This document shows, piece by piece, positions 8,801 to 16,526 of a stretch of DNA of 64,000 bases (its first letter is position 1; each line of letters starts with the position of its first letter). The DNA is taken from the NCBI GenBank assembly GCA_944388865.1, contig CALXKM010000002.1, forward strand, positions 1 through 64,000. The letters run 5' to 3'. The notes under the pieces are model-generated. The model made no database searches. It was given only the letters and a program-made list of their open reading frames with translations, and was not told where the DNA came from. The DNA comes from an uncultured Duodenibacillus sp. (lineage in GTDB: Bacteria; Pseudomonadota; Gammaproteobacteria; Burkholderiales; Burkholderiaceae_F). The translations under genes and the position numbers were made by a program.

Positions 8801-9834
8801 TGCCGACTCCATGTGCGCCAGGCAGACGCGGGCAGTTCAACGGCGATAAGAGATAATTTTCTAAAAACCTCCGCGTCCGTGTTGGCCCGAAGGGCGTCAG
8901 CCGTGATTTTCGTCTTAAAGTCGTTGAGCAAAATCTTCACGCGCACGGCGTCGCCCATAAATTCAAGATCTTCGACCTGTCCGACGAAGCAATAAGGTTT
9001 GGAGAGAGCTGCTTCCGTTGCCCGTGAAAGCCGCACGTCGCTGTAGCGAATGCCCGTGGGAGCGCCGGCGTTGATGGCTGAAAGCCGCACAGTGTTCATG
9101 CCGCCCACAAATGTGGCAACGAATTCGCTTGCCGGCGCGTCGTAAATATCCACGGGGGCGGCGGCCTGCTCGACGCGGCCAGCGTTCATGACAACCACAA
9201 AGTCAGCCAGACTTAGCGCTTCGTGCCGGTCATGCGTGACCATGATGGTGGTTACGCCTGATGCTTGCTGGATGGCTTTTAACTGCGCGCCGATCGAGGC
9301 TCGAGACCAGGCGTCAAGCGCTGAGAGAGGTTCGTCAAGAAGCAGCACGCGCGGACGGGGAGCCAGCGCACGGGCAATGGCTACGCGCTGTTGCTGGCCG
9401 CCTGAGAGTTCAGAGGGATAGCTATTTTCGAGTCCTTTGAGATTTGTGAGCTCAAGCATCTCCTCAAGGCGCTGAGCACATTCGGCAGAGCTTGCTTTTT
9501 GCGCCTTAAGTCCGTAGAGGATGTTTTGCGCTGCCGTGAGGTTGGGAAAGAGCGCATAGTCCTGAAAGACAATGCCGATGCGGCGGTTTTCAATTGGCTC
9601 AAGCGTAATGTCTTCGCCGTCGAGCAGCACTGATCCAGAAGTTGGTTTTTCTATGCCAGCAATCAGCATCAAAGTTGTGCTTTTGCCGCAGCCGGATGGG
9701 CCAAGCACTGTGGTAAAGCGCCCGGCAGGAATTGAGAGCGTCGTTTCGTGCAGTGCCGGATGCGTTTCGTAGGTTTTGGCAAGGGACTTCAATTCAAGAC
9801 CGCAGGCCTTGGCTTTTTCTGGGGTGTTAGACAT
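8797..9834 (-). CDS. ABC importer ATP-binding protein (FbpC/PotA/PhnT type)
   Basis: A 345-residue ATPase that drives the adjacent permease. The N-terminal nucleotide-binding domain shows Walker A GPSGCGKST near 43, Q-loop VFQDYALF near 88, signature LSGGQQQRVAIARA near 143, Walker B VLLLDEPLSALD near 163 and H-loop VTHDRHEA near 199. A C-terminal TOBE-like region from about 245 fits the iron, polyamine and phosphonate importer class. It lies 9 nt after the binding-protein gene and overlaps the permease gene by 4 nt. Confidence 0.9.
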   Translation of the reverse strand: MSNTPEKAKACGLELKSLAKTYETHPALHETTLSIPAGRFTTVLGPSGCGKSTTLMLIAGIEKPTSGSVLLDGEDITLEPIENRRIGIVFQDYALFPNLTAAQNILYGLKAQKASSAECAQRLEEMLELTNLKGLENSYPSELSGGQQQRVAIARALAPRPRVLLLDEPLSALDAWSRASIGAQLKAIQQASGVTTIMVTHDRHEALSLADFVVVMNAGRVEQAAAPVDIYDAPASEFVATFVGGMNTVRLSAINAGAPTGIRYSDVRLSRATEAALSKPYCFVGQVEDLEFMGDAVRVKILLNDFKTKITADALRANTDAEVFRKLSLIAVELPASAWRTWSRQ

Positions 9835-9843
9835 GATGAAGTT

Positions 9844-10839
9844 TCAATGCGAGACGATAGTCTGCCAGCGTTTGATGATGTCGGCTTTTTCCGAAGCTGC
9901 ACGCCCGAAGTCTAGCGGCAGGAAACGTTCGGCAATGGCGCGCCCTTTGGGCGTACTGAAGCCCTCTCGAGCGGCAATGCCGCTAAAGCGAGCAGCAATT
10001 TCGGCTACTTGCGGGCCAGCGCAGAAATCCAAAAATGCTTTGGCCTCCTGCGGATGAGGACACCCCGCGGGCAGTCCGCTTGCTTCGGCATCCCATGCAA
10101 TACCCTCGATCGGCTCAACGCTCTGGACAGGTATGTCAAAGCGCATAAAGGGTTTGACGAACGCATCTGCGCTCAAGCCAATGGGAATTTCGCCCTGAGC
10201 GGCCATGGCTGCGGGACGAGCTCCTGAGGACGTATAAAAAAGCATGTTGCGGTGGAGTTTTTCAATGTACTGCCAGCCTTCGGATGAACCAAAGCCCTGC
10301 AGCCACCCGAGAAAAAACATGTAGCCCGTGCTTGAGGCTTTCGGACTTGGCATCACGATTTGTCCCCGGTAGCAGTCCGATAGAAGATCATGCCAGCTTT
10401 TGGGAACAGCAAGTCCTTTGCGGCGCAGAAGGTCGGTGTTTACGCACAGCGATCCGCCCCATGCGTTCATGCCGAACCAGTGGCTGTCGCGCTCCACCAT
10501 TTTGGGATTGAGTTTTTCGATTCCTTGAGGGCGATAGGGCGTCAAAAGACCCTTGACGCGCAAGTTCTCCATGGCAATGGCTGAAAGCCCAAACACAACG
10601 TCGGCTTGAGGGTGATTCTTTTCGGCAAGAAGCCGCGCAGAGATTGGCCCCGCGCTGGCTCGAACATAGGTGATGTCTATGTTCGGATGCACGCGGCCAA
10701 AGGCTTCGCGATAAACGGAGAGCCATTCGGGCTCGACGGCCGTGTAGACCAAAAGCGTCTTTCGTGCGGCAGCGCGTGCGCCGAGCATGACCGCAGCTGC
10801 GCCAGACGCTGCACACCGAAGCAAAGTACGGCGCTGCAT
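9844..10839 (-). CDS. ABC importer periplasmic substrate-binding protein (FbpA/PhnS-like), Tat-like signal
   Basis: A 331-residue binding protein of the iron/2-aminoethylphosphonate/thiamine type (TLLVYTAVEPEWLSVYREAF mature start, WGGSLCVNTDLL, GIAWDAEASGLPAGCPHP). The start at 10839 is chosen because it follows the cytidylyltransferase stop by 4 nt and places a twin-arginine-like signal at the very N-terminus (MQRRTLLRC, then a hydrophobic stretch ending AAARK). An upstream in-frame start would overlap the previous gene. The paired tyrosines of ferric FbpA proteins are not obvious, which leans toward an organophosphonate or other organic ligand. That is inference only. Confidence 0.82.
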   Translation of the reverse strand: MQRRTLLRCAASGAAAVMLGARAAARKTLLVYTAVEPEWLSVYREAFGRVHPNIDITYVRASAGPISARLLAEKNHPQADVVFGLSAIAMENLRVKGLLTPYRPQGIEKLNPKMVERDSHWFGMNAWGGSLCVNTDLLRRKGLAVPKSWHDLLSDCYRGQIVMPSPKASSTGYMFFLGWLQGFGSSEGWQYIEKLHRNMLFYTSSGARPAAMAAQGEIPIGLSADAFVKPFMRFDIPVQSVEPIEGIAWDAEASGLPAGCPHPQEAKAFLDFCAGPQVAEIAARFSGIAAREGFSTPKGRAIAERFLPLDFGRAASEKADIIKRWQTIVSH

Positions 10840-10843
10840 TGGC

Positions 10844-11329
10844 TTATTCCAGTCGGAATTCTTTCTTGATGGATTCAATCAGAAAGCGAGCTACCTTGTC
10901 GCTTGCCTTGTTGGGCTTGGCGTCAAGGTTCATCTCAATCAAGCAGTCAAGAACTCGCTCGCGAAGCGTCGAGCTGCTGATGCCCTCTGTGCGCGGAAAC
11001 ATCACAAGGCGTTCTTTGCGGATGTGGTTTGAGTTGTCCGAGCCATGAACCAGAAATTCGCAATGATGCTCGTCCATGAATTCTTCGGTAATCAGCCAAG
11101 GGCTGACCACGACTTCCTTAACGTAGCGAATGCTTTCGAGAATTTCCTTTCTCTCGTCAAAATTGAGTTCAGGTATATAGCCTTTCGTTCTTTTGACTTC
11201 TTCGTCGCTGGTGAGCGCAACCACAACGTCGCCGATGTCGGCTGCTTTCTTCAAAAGTCGGATGTGGCCGTGATGAATCAGAGTAGCGGACATGTCGACC
11301 ATGACGCGGGGACGGGAGGCGTTTTGCAT
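10844..11329 (-). CDS. Glycerol-3-phosphate/ethanolamine-phosphate-type cytidylyltransferase
   Basis: A 161-residue nucleotidyltransferase of the TagD/GCT class that would make a CDP-activated alcohol. It has the HxGH-type motif HHGHIRLLKKAADIG near residue 15, EERK-like NFDERKEIL near 56 and the C-terminal RTEGISSSTLRER motif near 112 (ISSTxxR type). The ATG at 11329 has GAGG at good spacing; a TTG 33 nt upstream is less likely. It heads the six-gene minus-strand operon. Together with the glycerophosphotransferase gene this suggests supply and use of CDP-glycerol. Relatives also occur in phosphonate (PEP mutase) polysaccharide clusters, so CDP-ethanolamine or a phosphonate product is possible. 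Confidence 0.82.
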   Translation of the reverse strand: MQNASRPRVMVDMSATLIHHGHIRLLKKAADIGDVVVALTSDEEVKRTKGYIPELNFDERKEILESIRYVKEVVVSPWLITEEFMDEHHCEFLVHGSDNSNHIRKERLVMFPRTEGISSSTLRERVLDCLIEMNLDAKPNKASDKVARFLIESIKKEFRLE

Positions 11330-11428
11330 AAAAACCTCAATAAGACCAACAAGGAGAATCAAAAAATCTTAGCGCAAGGACGAGAATTTTGGGGAGGCTG
11401 CCGCAATTGGCGAGAGTGGTTCAAAAAA

Positions 11429-11469
11429 GACAAAAACGAAAACGCCCTGAAGCATCAGCTTCAAGGCGT
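11429..11469 (-). terminator. Intrinsic terminator of tRNA-Asn
   Basis: On the minus strand a 12-bp stem (11458-11469 with 11442-11453, one G-U pair) with a 4-nt loop is followed by TTTTCGTTTTT. It lies 9 nt after the tRNA and insulates it from the six-gene operon downstream. Confidence 0.9.
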
Positions 11470-11477
11470 CGAAAACT

Positions 11478-11553
11478 TGGCTCCCCGAGTTGGGCTCGAA
11501 CCAACGACCCACGGATTAACAGTCCGTTGCTCTACCGACTGAGCTATCGGGGA
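11478..11553 (-). tRNA. tRNA-Asn (anticodon GTT)
   Basis: A 76-nt cloverleaf on the minus strand. The acceptor stem TCCCCGA/TCGGGGA is followed by discriminator G and an encoded CCA. The D-loop region is TAGCTCAGTCGGTAGAGCA and the anticodon arm is CGGACTGTTAATCCG, with GTT in the loop. The T-arm GTTGGTTCGAGCCCAAC is canonical. Confidence 0.97.
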
Positions 11554-11608
11554 ATTGCAGAACCGAAACTATACAGAGAGTCTGTCACTTTGGCAAGAAG
11601 TTTTGATG

Positions 11609-11644
11609 AAAAAATTGCCCGAAATCTTGATGTTTCGGGCAATT
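11609..11644 (-). terminator. Terminator downstream of the aminotransferase gene
   Basis: A perfect 12-bp stem (AATTGCCCGAAA at 11613-11624, TTTCGGGCAATT at 11633-11644) with an 8-nt loop has a T-run on its minus-strand side. It ends the aminotransferase transcript before tRNA-Asn. Confidence 0.85.
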
Positions 11645-11695
11645 CGTTGATTTTAAAGGAAAGATTTTTCCAATGCTTTCCCGCGTCTTTTCTGA

Positions 11696-12898
11696 CTACA
11701 GAACGGTGGCGATCGACTTGGCAACGTATTCGACGTTCTTGGTGTTCAGACCGCAGATGCAGATGCGGCCGTTGCGCACGGCGTAGATGCCGAATTCATC
11801 AGCCAGACGATCAATTTGTTCCGGCGACAGGCCAGTAAACGAGAACATGCCGTTTTGGCGCGTCACAAAGCTGAAGTCGCGCTTGGAGCCGATGCGGGCC
11901 ATTTCATCGGCAAGCATCTTGCGCATCGTGCGGATGCGGTTGCGCATCTGAGTCAGTTCGCCGAGCCACTGCTGGTACTTGGTGGGGTCGCTCAAGACGC
12001 GCTCAACGATGCGTGCGCCGTGAGAAGGCGGATTGGAGTAGTTTGCGCGAATAACCGACTTGATCTGCGTGAGCACGACGGCGGCTTCCGCAGCCGACTG
12101 CGTGACGACGGTCAGTGCGCCGATGCGCTCGCCGTAAAGGTTGAAGGATTTGGAAAACGATGTCGACAGCAAGAAGTCAAGTCCTGACTTGGCAAACTGG
12201 TGAATGGCTGCGGCATCTTCTTCAAGTCCGTCTCTAAAACCCTGATAGGCCATGTCAAGGAAGGGTGTGAGATTATTCTTGCGGCACAGTTCAATGACTT
12301 CGTCCCATTGTTCGGGGGTAAGGTCGTAGCCCGTCGGGTTGTGGCAGCAGGAGTGAAGAATAACGAGCGTCTTGGGCGGCAGTGCGCGCAGATCTTCGAT
12401 CATTCCGTCAAAGTCAACGTCGTCATTGGCCGCATCGTAGTAGCGATAGCCGCCGACCTCATAACCCGCAAGCTTCAAAAGCGCGTTGTGGTTGCCCCAA
12501 GTGGGAACAGAGGAAACGCCGCGCGTTTCGCCGCAAACCGAGTGCATCAGATCCATGCCGACCTTCAGAGCGCCCGTGCCGCCCAATGTCTGCACGGTGA
12601 CGGCGCGGCCCGAGAGCACAACCTCGCTGTCGGCGCCGAAGATCATCTTCTGAACAGCCGAGCAGTAGCCGGGCAGGCCGTTGATGGGGATGTAGCCGTG
12701 GGGCTGATTGGACTGAGCAAGCGCAACCTCAGCTTCCTTGACCACATCAAGCAGCGGCGTTTTGCCTTCTTCCGTGAGGTATACGCCGACGCCGAGATTG
12801 ACTTTCTGCGGGCGAGGATCGGCACGGAACTTTTCCGTCACGCCCAGAATGGGATCGGCAGGAGCAGGCGTGAGGCCGGCAAACAGATTATCAGTCAT
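11696..12898 (-). CDS. Aromatic/aspartate aminotransferase (class I, PLP-dependent)
   Basis: A 400-residue class Ia aminotransferase of the AspC/TyrB group. It exchanges amino groups between glutamate and oxaloacetate or aromatic keto acids. Visible features are NLGVGVYLTEEGKTPLL near 34, the PLP-phosphate region LGGTGALKVG near 105, CCHNPTGYDLTPEQW near 190 and the Schiff-base lysine in TSFSKSFNLYGERIGAL near 251. A substrate-binding RNGRICICGL Arg sits near 380. The length is that of the family (396-400). AspC and TyrB specificities cannot be separated by eye. The gene stands alone with its own terminator. Confidence 0.9.
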   Translation of the reverse strand: MTDNLFAGLTPAPADPILGVTEKFRADPRPQKVNLGVGVYLTEEGKTPLLDVVKEAEVALAQSNQPHGYIPINGLPGYCSAVQKMIFGADSEVVLSGRAVTVQTLGGTGALKVGMDLMHSVCGETRGVSSVPTWGNHNALLKLAGYEVGGYRYYDAANDDVDFDGMIEDLRALPPKTLVILHSCCHNPTGYDLTPEQWDEVIELCRKNNLTPFLDMAYQGFRDGLEEDAAAIHQFAKSGLDFLLSTSFSKSFNLYGERIGALTVVTQSAAEAAVVLTQIKSVIRANYSNPPSHGARIVERVLSDPTKYQQWLGELTQMRNRIRTMRKMLADEMARIGSKRDFSFVTRQNGMFSFTGLSPEQIDRLADEFGIYAVRNGRICICGLNTKNVEYVAKSIATVL

Positions 12899-13191
12899 AG
12901 TTCTTCCCCGTTGATGAAAATTGATTTCAGTAAAGTTTTAAGTTGAGGGACTCGTTTGCCGATGCGCAAGGCGGTCTTTTTTTGGAATGAGCCGGACAAA
13001 AAAGCAGGCGCAAAAAACCGCGTGCGCATGTCCAAACGCGCACCCAACACTATAGACGAATGCACTTCTCGGCATGGGGCTCAACTAGGTATTTCCTGCT
13101 AGATTGAGCCGTGATAAAGTGAACTCCCTTTGCCGCAGATCATAAAATTGGATCCGGTTTTGTTCTTGATTGTTTTCAGGAATGCTGTGCT

Positions 13192-15240
13192 GTGACGCAA
13201 GTTCTCACATTTCCTCATTCTCCCTTTGAACTGCATTCGGACTACGCTCCGGCTGGTGATCAGCCAACGGCCATCGCCTCGCTTGTCGACGGGCTTGAGT
13301 CTGGCTTTTCTGCCCAGACCCTGCTTGGCGTAACGGGGTCGGGCAAAACTTATACGATGGCCAATGTGATTGCCCGCATCGGCACGCCGGCTCTCGTCAT
13401 GGCGCCCAACAAGACGCTTGCCGCGCAGCTCTACAGCGAAATGAGGGATTTTTTCCCAAACAATGCCGTTGAGTATTTCGTGAGCTATTACGACTACTAC
13501 CAGCCCGAAGCCTATGTGCCGGCTCGAGATCTTTTCATTGAAAAGGACTCGGCCATCAACGAGCATATCGAGCAGATGCGGCTTGCGGCCACTAAATCGA
13601 TTCTTGAGCGGCGCGATACGATCATTGTGGCCACCGTTTCAGCCATCTACGGCATCGGAAAGCCAGAGAGCTATACGCAGATGCGCTTGATTTTGCGTCA
13701 GGGCGACTCGAAAAACCGCGACGATCTGATCCGGCAGCTTGTGAAGATGCAGTACAAGCGCAACGATGCGGACTTCATGCGCGGAACGTTCCGCGTGCGC
13801 GGCGATACGATTGACGTTTTTCCGGCTGAGCACGCCGAAGTGGCCGTGCGCATTGAGCTTTTTGACGACGAAGTTGAGGCGATCGTTTTGTTTGATCCTT
13901 TGACGGGGCGCACGCAGCAAAAGGTGCCGCGCTTTGTGGTCTATCCTGCAAGCCATTACGTGACGCCGCGAGCTGAGATCGTGCGCGCTATGGATTCTAT
14001 TCGAGCAGAGTTAAAAGATAGACTCAAGTTTTTCTACGATGAGGGAAAGCTTGTTGAAGCGCAGCGTCTGCAGCAAAGGACTCTTTTTGATCTTGAGATG
14101 CTCGATCAGGTGGGCTTTTGCAAAGGCATCGAAAATTACTCTCGGCATCTAACGGGACTTGCGCCGGGCGAGGCTCCGCCTTGTCTGATTGATTATTTGC
14201 CCGCAGACACCATCATGTTTTTTGATGAAAGCCACGTCATGATGGGGCAGCTCGGAGGGATGTATCGAGGCGACAGATCGCGCAAGGAAACGCTGGTCAA
14301 CTATGGGTTTCGGCTGCCTTCGGCGCTTGACAACAGGCCGCTGCGTTTTGATGAATTCGAGCGCAAGATGCGCCGCTCGATTTTTGTGTCGGCCACTCCT
14401 GCGGACTACGAGCTTGAGCGCAGCTCGCAGATCGTCGAGCAGGTGGTGCGTCCCACCGGACTCGTGGATCCGGAAGTGGAGGTGCGTCCTGCAAAAACGC
14501 AAGTCGACGATGTGCTCTCGGAAGTCTATGAAAGAACGAAGGCGGGCGATCGAGTGCTCGTGACGACGCTTACCAAGCGCATGGCCGAAGAGCTCACAGA
14601 ATTCTTAAAAGAGCACAATGTGCGGGTGCGCTATTTGCACTCCGACATCGACACCGTTGAGCGCGTGGAAATCATTCGAGATCTGCGCGCAGGGATTTTT
14701 GATGTCCTGGTGGGCATCAATTTGCTCAGAGAAGGTCTTGATATTCCGGAAGTTTCTTTGGTGGCCATTCTTGACGCAGACAAAGAGGGCTTTTTGCGTT
14801 CGACTCGATCACTGATTCAGACCATCGGACGCGCGGCGCGCAACGTCAAGGGAAAGGCGATTTTGTACGCCGACCATGAGACCGACTCGATGAAGGCGGC
14901 AATTGAGGAGACGCAGCGTCGCCGGGCCAAGCAGACTGAATTCAATCGCGAGCACGGCATCGTGCCGAAGTCGGTCGTTAAGGAAGTGCGCGAAATCATT
15001 GACGGAGTCTATAAGAGTCCAGCGGCGGGTACGGCCCGGCGCGAGCTTGCGCACGACTTGAGCGACGTGAACTTAAAGGACGAAAAGAGTGTCTCTAGAG
15101 AAATGCGCGAAACCGAAAAGAAGATGCTCGAGTGCGCCAGAGATCTTGACTTTGAGCGCGCAGCCGTCTACCGCGACAGGCTTGAAGCGCTCAAGCGCAT
15201 TGTTTTCGGCGCCGATGGGCGCGCAGGCGACTTGGTGTAA
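13192..15240 (+). CDS. uvrB: Excinuclease ABC subunit B
   Basis: A 682-residue UvrB, the damage-verifying helicase of nucleotide excision repair. It has Walker [14 protein letters not shown] near 43, the beta-hairpin [12 protein letters not shown] near 99, FFDESHVM (DEAD-like) near 343, helicase motifs [15 protein letters not shown] near 505 and TIGRAARN near 545, and a C-terminal UVR/coiled-coil motif ([17 protein letters not shown]) near 644. The start is GTG at 13192, preceded by CAGG at suitable spacing. The 293-nt upstream gap holds a short hairpin (13022-13043), and no clear LexA-type box was seen. Confidence 0.96.
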   Translation: MTQVLTFPHSPFELHSDYAPAGDQPTAIASLVDGLESGFSAQTLLGVTGSGKTYTMANVIARIGTPALVMAPNKTLAAQLYSEMRDFFPNNAVEYFVSYYDYYQPEAYVPARDLFIEKDSAINEHIEQMRLAATKSILERRDTIIVATVSAIYGIGKPESYTQMRLILRQGDSKNRDDLIRQLVKMQYKRNDADFMRGTFRVRGDTIDVFPAEHAEVAVRIELFDDEVEAIVLFDPLTGRTQQKVPRFVVYPASHYVTPRAEIVRAMDSIRAELKDRLKFFYDEGKLVEAQRLQQRTLFDLEMLDQVGFCKGIENYSRHLTGLAPGEAPPCLIDYLPADTIMFFDESHVMMGQLGGMYRGDRSRKETLVNYGFRLPSALDNRPLRFDEFERKMRRSIFVSATPADYELERSSQIVEQVVRPTGLVDPEVEVRPAKTQVDDVLSEVYERTKAGDRVLVTTLTKRMAEELTEFLKEHNVRVRYLHSDIDTVERVEIIRDLRAGIFDVLVGINLLREGLDIPEVSLVAILDADKEGFLRSTRSLIQTIGRAARNVKGKAILYADHETDSMKAAIEETQRRRAKQTEFNREHGIVPKSVVKEVREIIDGVYKSPAAGTARRELAHDLSDVNLKDEKSVSREMRETEKKMLECARDLDFERAAVYRDRLEALKRIVFGADGRAGDLV

Positions 15241-15264
15241 GGGAAAACCGCTGAGGATAAGAAT

Positions 15265-15744
15265 ATGACAACGAAGGTTTTGTTTGTGTGCTTGGGCAAC
15301 ATTTGCCGGTCGCCCACGGCTGAGGGTGTTTTTCGAGCTCTCGTTGATGATGCAGGCCAGAGGGATCAGTTTGAAATCGACTCTGCCGGCACTGGATCGT
15401 GGCATGTGGGAGAAGCGCCTGATAAAAGAGCGCAGCAAGCTTGCCGTGCGCACGGCATCGATATTTCAGGACACAGAGCTCGGCGTGTGAGAGCAGCTGA
15501 CTTTGATCATTTTGATCTGATCCTAGCCTGTGATGAAAAAAATCTGCGAGATCTAAACGACATGAAGCCCGATGAGGCAAAAGCAGATGTGCGCCTTTTG
15601 ATGCCCTTTGCCGGAGATCCTGCCGATCGCGTGGTGCCTGATCCGTACTACGGCGGACCGGGCGATTTTGAAAATACGGTGGCTCGCGCCTATGCTGCCT
15701 GCACGGGCCTGTTGAGGCAGCTCAAGAAAGTACCGGCAACTTAG
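15265..15744 (+). CDS. Low-molecular-weight protein tyrosine phosphatase
   Basis: A 159-residue cytoplasmic phosphatase. The N-terminal catalytic P-loop VCLGNICRSPTAEGVF (nucleophile Cys near 9, Arg near 15) and the general-acid Asp in VVPDPYYGGPGDFE near 128 define the LMW-PTP family. Relatives such as Wzb and Etp dephosphorylate tyrosine kinases that control capsule or exopolysaccharide export, but no Wzc-type kinase lies in this window. The gene starts 24 nt after uvrB with GAGG as ribosome-binding site and ends in a 4-nt overlap with convergent gph. Confidence 0.92.
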   Translation: MTTKVLFVCLGNICRSPTAEGVFRALVDDAGQRDQFEIDSAGTGSWHVGEAPDKRAQQACRAHGIDISGHRARRVRAADFDHFDLILACDEKNLRDLNDMKPDEAKADVRLLMPFAGDPADRVVPDPYYGGPGDFENTVARAYAACTGLLRQLKKVPAT

Positions 15745-16403
15745 CGGCAAAGCGAGCGGGCTGCGCCGATCACATCCGTCGGGTGCTTGGCCAGAATGTC
15801 TGCGCCCCACCTTCTGATGTCGATGCCGCCGTTGACATAGCCCCAGGAAGCGGCAATAAAGCGCACGCCGGCAGCCTTTGCCGAAGCAGCGTCGCGTGCA
15901 TCGTCTCCGACATAGATGGTTTCTTCGGGGCGCGACATCGCGCGGCGCATGCCTTCCAAAACAGGGTCTGGGCGCGGCTTCATGGCGCCCAGATCGCTTC
16001 CCGAGACAATGCAGTCGGTGTTTGGCGAAATGCCTTTGGCGGCGCAAAGCTTGCGTGCTAGGTGTTCAGCTTTGTTGGTGACAATGCCCCATTTGAGCCC
16101 TGCGGCCTCAATATCGGCAATCATTTGCGCGACGCCGTCAAAAAGCGTGCTGTGCTCGCTGATGTGCGCTTCGTAGTGCGCAAGAAAAATGCTTTTGAGT
16201 TCTTCGAAATTGTCTGCGGTTTTTGGCAGCCGCAAAGAGGCCCAAAGCATGCCGCGCGCTCCTTTTCCTGCGTCTTCACGCATTGCTTCGTAGGGCAGAG
16301 GAAGAAGTCCTGCTCGTTCACGCATAAAGTTGGCGCTTGCGCACAGGTCAGGGGCGCTGTCGATAAGAGTTCCGTCCAGGTCAAAGAGGATGCAGGAAAG
16401 CAT
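15741..16403 (-). CDS. gph: Phosphoglycolate phosphatase (HAD family)
   Basis: A 220-residue HAD hydrolase. Motif I is LFDLDGTLIDSAPDL near 7, with the two catalytic Asp residues. Motif II lies in GIVTNKAEH near 106. The Lys/Asp motifs fall in GAMKPRPDPVLEGMRRA near 137 and TIYVGDDARDAASAKAAG near 160. It matches Gph/PGP proteins, which clear 2-phosphoglycolate formed from DNA-damage or side reactions. Lying tail to tail with uvrB and the phosphatase gene is probably positional only. Related HAD phosphatases share these motifs, so specificity is likely but not proven. Confidence 0.85.
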   Translation of the reverse strand: MLSCILFDLDGTLIDSAPDLCASANFMRERAGLLPLPYEAMREDAGKGARGMLWASLRLPKTADNFEELKSIFLAHYEAHISEHSTLFDGVAQMIADIEAAGLKWGIVTNKAEHLARKLCAAKGISPNTDCIVSGSDLGAMKPRPDPVLEGMRRAMSRPEETIYVGDDARDAASAKAAGVRFIAASWGYVNGGIDIRRWGADILAKHPTDVIGAARSLCR

Positions 16404-16464
16404 AGGGACAAATTTATTGACAAGTAGATGTTGAGTGTGAGCGCGTCCTAGGGAGCGCTGCGAT

Positions 16465-16496
16465 GCCGGCTGAAAATCTGCAGATCTTCAGCCGGC
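16465..16496. repeat. 32-bp near-perfect palindrome between gph and the Pit gene
   Basis: Half sites 16465-16480 and 16481-16496 pair in 15 of 16 positions (GCCGGCTGAA outer arms around a central ATCTGCAGAT). It lies 31 nt past the Pit stop codon on the minus strand. There is no U-run on either side, so it may be a factor-assisted terminator, an mRNA-stabilising hairpin or a protein-binding site. Confidence 0.6.
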
Positions 16497-16526
16497 TTGG
16501 TTGGAGGCCTTCCAGCGAAGTCAGAA

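Noticed and set aside
9844..10839. Firm assignment of the ABC importer as ferric iron or aminoethylphosphonate specific
   Set aside because: Domain types fit both groups, the ligand residues cannot be judged by eye, and phosphonate-breakdown genes phnW or phnX are not nearby.
13040..13191. LexA (SOS) box upstream of uvrB
   Set aside because: No convincing CTG-N10-CAG palindrome was found in the upstream gap.
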